The notes under the pieces are model-generated. The model made no database searches. It saw only the letters and a program-made list of their open reading frames with translations, and was not told the DNA's origin. From DAHUYF01 sp052143095 (GTDB lineage: Bacteria > Pseudomonadota > Alphaproteobacteria > ATCC43930 > CGMCC-115725): a stretch of 44,476 nucleotides of DNA. Position numbers and translations under genes: made by a program. Within the stretch, counting starts at the first letter, position 1. Each line of letters starts with the position of its first letter. Shown here piece by piece: positions 42,513 to 44,476 of this stretch. Location of the stretch: the NCBI GenBank assembly GCA_052143095.1, contig JBKQTR010000415.1, positions 1 through 44,476 on the forward strand. The letters run 5' to 3'.

Positions 42513-42598
42513 GCGCGCGGCGCCCTCCCGACATCAAACCCGAGCAGCGGCGCCGCCGCCGACCCGCCGCTCGGCCGCCGGACTCCGCGAGGTAGCTC

Positions 42599-44371
42599 AT
42601 GCCGTTCCTTTACACCCTCGTCTCGCTCCTCGCCGCCGCGGTCATCGCGGTGCCCGTCGCCAAGCGGATGGGGCTCGGCAGCGTGCTCGGTTACCTCGCC
42701 GCCGGCCTCGTCATCGGCCCCGCCGGGCTCGGCCTCATCAGCGACACCGAGAGCGTCAGCGACGTCTCCGAGCTCGGCGTCGTCATGCTGCTCTTCCTCA
42801 TCGGGCTGGAGCTGCGGCCGCAGCGGCTCTGGGTGATGCGGCGCTCGGTGCTGGGGCTCGGCGCGGCGCAAGTGGTGATCACCGGCGCCGCCTTCTGCGC
42901 CATCGCCCATCTTCTGTCGCTGTCCTGGCCCGCCGCGGTGGTGGTGGGATTCAGCCTGGCGCTGTCATCGACCGCGATCGTGCTGCCGATGCTCGCCGAG
43001 CGCGAGCTGCTGGCGAGCCAGGCCGGGCGCGACGCTTTCGCGGTGCTGCTGTTCCAGGACATCGCCGTCATTCCGGTGGTGGCGCTGCTGCCGGCGCTCG
43101 ACGGCGATTTCGGCGAGATGACCGGGCACAGCGCGTGGCTCGCGATCGCGCGCGCGGCGGCCGCGCTGCTCATCGTCCTCATCGGCGGCCGCTATCTGAT
43201 CCGGCCGATCTTCCGCCTGGTCGAGAGCGCCAAGACGCCGGAGATCTTCACTGCGACGGCGCTGGTCATCGTCGGCGGCACTGCCGCGCTGGTCAGCGCC
43301 GTTGGCCTCTCGATGTCCTTGGGCGCCTTCATGGCCGGCGTGCTGCTCTCCGATTCCGAATACCGCCACGAGCTGCAGGCCGATATCGAGCCGTTCGAGG
43401 GGCTGCTGCTCGGCGTCTTCTTCATCTCGGTCGGCATGTCGACCAATCTCGACCTGCTCCTTGCCGAGCCCGGCTTCGTGCTGGCAGCGGTGGCGGCGCT
43501 GCTGGCGATCAAGGCGGCGATCGCCTTCGTGCTGGCGCGGGTCGCCGGCCAGGACAAGCTCAACGCCGCGCGCTTCGCCGCGGCGCTGCCGCAGGCGGGC
43601 GAGTTCGGCTTCGTGCTGTTCACGGCGGCGCTGGCCGAGGGGCTGCTGGCGCCGGCGCAGACCGACTTCGCCATGCTCGTCGTGACCCTGTCGATGGTCG
43701 CGGCACCGCTGCTCTTCACGCTCGAGGAGCGCTTCCTGGCGCCGCGGCTCGCGAAGGCGCCGCGGCGCCCCTTCGACACCATCGACGGAGCGGCGACGCC
43801 GGTGATCATCTGCGGCTTCGGCCGCTTCGGCCAGGTGATCGGCCGCATCCTGCGCCTCAAGCGGATCGCCTTCACCGCCCTCGACAAGAATGGCGAGCAG
43901 ATCGACCTGGTACGCCGCTTCGGCAGCAAGGCCTATTACGGCGACCCGTCGCGGCTCGACGTGCTGCGCTCGGCCGGCGCGGCGGAGGCCAGGCTGCTGG
44001 TGGTCGCGCTCGACGGCGTCGCTGAATCGCTGAAAGTGGTCGAGCATGCCAAGAGGCACTTCCCTAACCTGACCATCGTGGCGCGGGCGCGCAACCGTCG
44101 CCACGCGCATCTGCTGATGGATCAGGGGGTCACGCTTATCGTGCGCGAGACTTACCATTCGAGCCTGCGGCTCACCGAGCACGTGCTGCAGGAGCTCGGC
44201 ATGGGGGTCGTGGAAGCGGAGCGCACCGTGCGCCTCTTCCGCGAGCATGACGAGCGCATGCTGATCGACCAGCACGGCATCTATGACGACGAGAAGCAGA
44301 TGATCCAGACGACGAAGCAGGCGATGATCGAGCTCAGCGGCCTGCTCGAGGCGGACCAGGCGGAGCATTGA
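42599..44371 (+). CDS. KefB/KefC-type monovalent cation:proton antiporter (CPA2)
   Basis: A 590-residue inner-membrane antiporter. Residues 1-385 form a CPA2 membrane domain with about twelve helices: GYLAAGLVIGPAGLGLIS near the start, FSLALSSTAIVLPML, LLFQDIAVIPVVALLPAL and MSLGAFMAGVLLSDSEYRHE. A cytoplasmic TrkA-N (RCK) domain follows, with the nucleotide-binding ICGFGRFGQVIGRILRLKR at about 401-419 and the acidic DKN end. ETYHSSLRLTEHVLQELG is typical of Kef proteins. Potassium efflux for pH or electrophile stress is the usual role. No kefF/kefG ancillary gene is present. The ATG at 42599 follows GAGGTAGCTC. It lies 87 bp downstream of the dehydratase gene on the same strand. Confidence 0.94.
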   Translation: MPFLYTLVSLLAAAVIAVPVAKRMGLGSVLGYLAAGLVIGPAGLGLISDTESVSDVSELGVVMLLFLIGLELRPQRLWVMRRSVLGLGAAQVVITGAAFCAIAHLLSLSWPAAVVVGFSLALSSTAIVLPMLAERELLASQAGRDAFAVLLFQDIAVIPVVALLPALDGDFGEMTGHSAWLAIARAAAALLIVLIGGRYLIRPIFRLVESAKTPEIFTATALVIVGGTAALVSAVGLSMSLGAFMAGVLLSDSEYRHELQADIEPFEGLLLGVFFISVGMSTNLDLLLAEPGFVLAAVAALLAIKAAIAFVLARVAGQDKLNAARFAAALPQAGEFGFVLFTAALAEGLLAPAQTDFAMLVVTLSMVAAPLLFTLEERFLAPRLAKAPRRPFDTIDGAATPVIICGFGRFGQVIGRILRLKRIAFTALDKNGEQIDLVRRFGSKAYYGDPSRLDVLRSAGAAEARLLVVALDGVAESLKVVEHAKRHFPNLTIVARARNRRHAHLLMDQGVTLIVRETYHSSLRLTEHVLQELGMGVVEAERTVRLFREHDERMLIDQHGIYDDEKQMIQTTKQAMIELSGLLEADQAEH

Positions 44372-44405
44372 GCGTTGGCGAAGGACGCTGCAGGGTGATC
44401 GTGCG

Positions 44406-44447
44406 TCATTCGAGACGCGATGCTTCGCATCGCTCCTCAGGATGAGG
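44406..44447. repeat. Intergenic palindromic repeat (alphaproteobacterial type)
   Basis: After the antiporter stop there is TCATTCGAGACGC, then a perfect inner stem GCGATGC-TTC-GCATCGC (44417-44433), then CTCCTCAGGATGA. Outer arms TCATTCGAG and CTCAGGATGA are also near-complementary. From memory, the pattern CATTCGAGACGCG...CTCCTCAGGATGAGG is a high-copy intergenic element in Bradyrhizobium, Rhodopseudomonas and relatives. Only one copy lies in the window. Confidence 0.6.
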
Positions 44448-44476
44448 AGGAAGCGAGAATGGCATCATCGGACGAT

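Noticed and set aside
1..44476. CRISPR arrays, tRNA or rRNA genes, insertion sequences
   Set aside because: I saw no regularly spaced direct repeats, cloverleaf candidates, conserved rRNA segments, transposase motifs or terminal inverted repeats.

Overview
The window is a GC-rich, gene-dense chromosomal segment. Gene content and order point to an alphaproteobacterium, probably Rhodospirillales- or Hyphomicrobiales-like: ribF-ileS-lspA, a DUF2336 protein coupled to a GGDEF protein, DUF3618 and holin-like membrane proteins, a HAAT (liv-type) transporter operon, and an intergenic repeat of a kind I know from that class. I see no rRNA, tRNA, CRISPR array, integrase, transposase or phage module. 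This is core plus metabolic accessory chromosome, not an obvious island.

Layout. 1-5352 (minus): MaoC-type hydratase, ribF, a 61-codon HNH-like relic, ileS, and the start of lspA, which runs off the left edge. 5521-13278: an amidase (minus), a Rieske oxygenase and a DUF488 protein (plus), then a complete liv-type ABC operon on minus (livG-livF-binding protein-livH-livM). Together these look like uptake and processing of a small amide, amino-acid-like or aromatic compound. 13307-18825 (mainly plus): a membrane histidine kinase with an unclear start, hisI, an M81 (MlrC-like) peptidase, a minus-strand exported coiled-coil protein, and an OmpA-family lipoprotein followed by a clear terminator.

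18938-34236 is almost all minus strand. It holds a GGDEF protein coupled to a DUF2336 protein, a set of three overlapping small membrane proteins (DUF3618, holin-like, single-TM), and a beta-oxidation operon. The operon order is merR, fadA-type thiolase, FadN-like dehydrogenase/hydratase, AcdC-type acyl-CoA dehydrogenase, then an HSDL2-like SDR. Upstream of merR lie a Crp/Fnr regulator, fadD and a universal stress protein. A palindromic operator-like site sits just upstream of merR.

34382-44476: a DUF4910 aminopeptidase-like protein; a PP2C phosphatase/Ser-Thr kinase fusion with a C-terminal membrane anchor; a small exported protein; an ammonium transporter behind a very good sigma-54 promoter; an ornithine-cyclodeaminase-family protein; an IlvD/Edd-family sugar-acid dehydratase; a KefB/C-type cation/proton antiporter; and an intergenic palindromic repeat at the right edge.

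I do not see a clearly new multi-gene system. The observations most worth checking are: (a) the SDR reading frame, which runs without a stop into a membrane protein gene and whose fusion depends on one A6 homopolymer; (b) the merR operator and beta-oxidation regulon; (c) the sigma-54 amt promoter with paired TGATCA sites, beside a phosphatase-kinase fusion; (d) an HNH-like small protein that lacks the catalytic core, between ribF and ileS; (e) the histidine kinase without a usable standard start codon near its first membrane helix.
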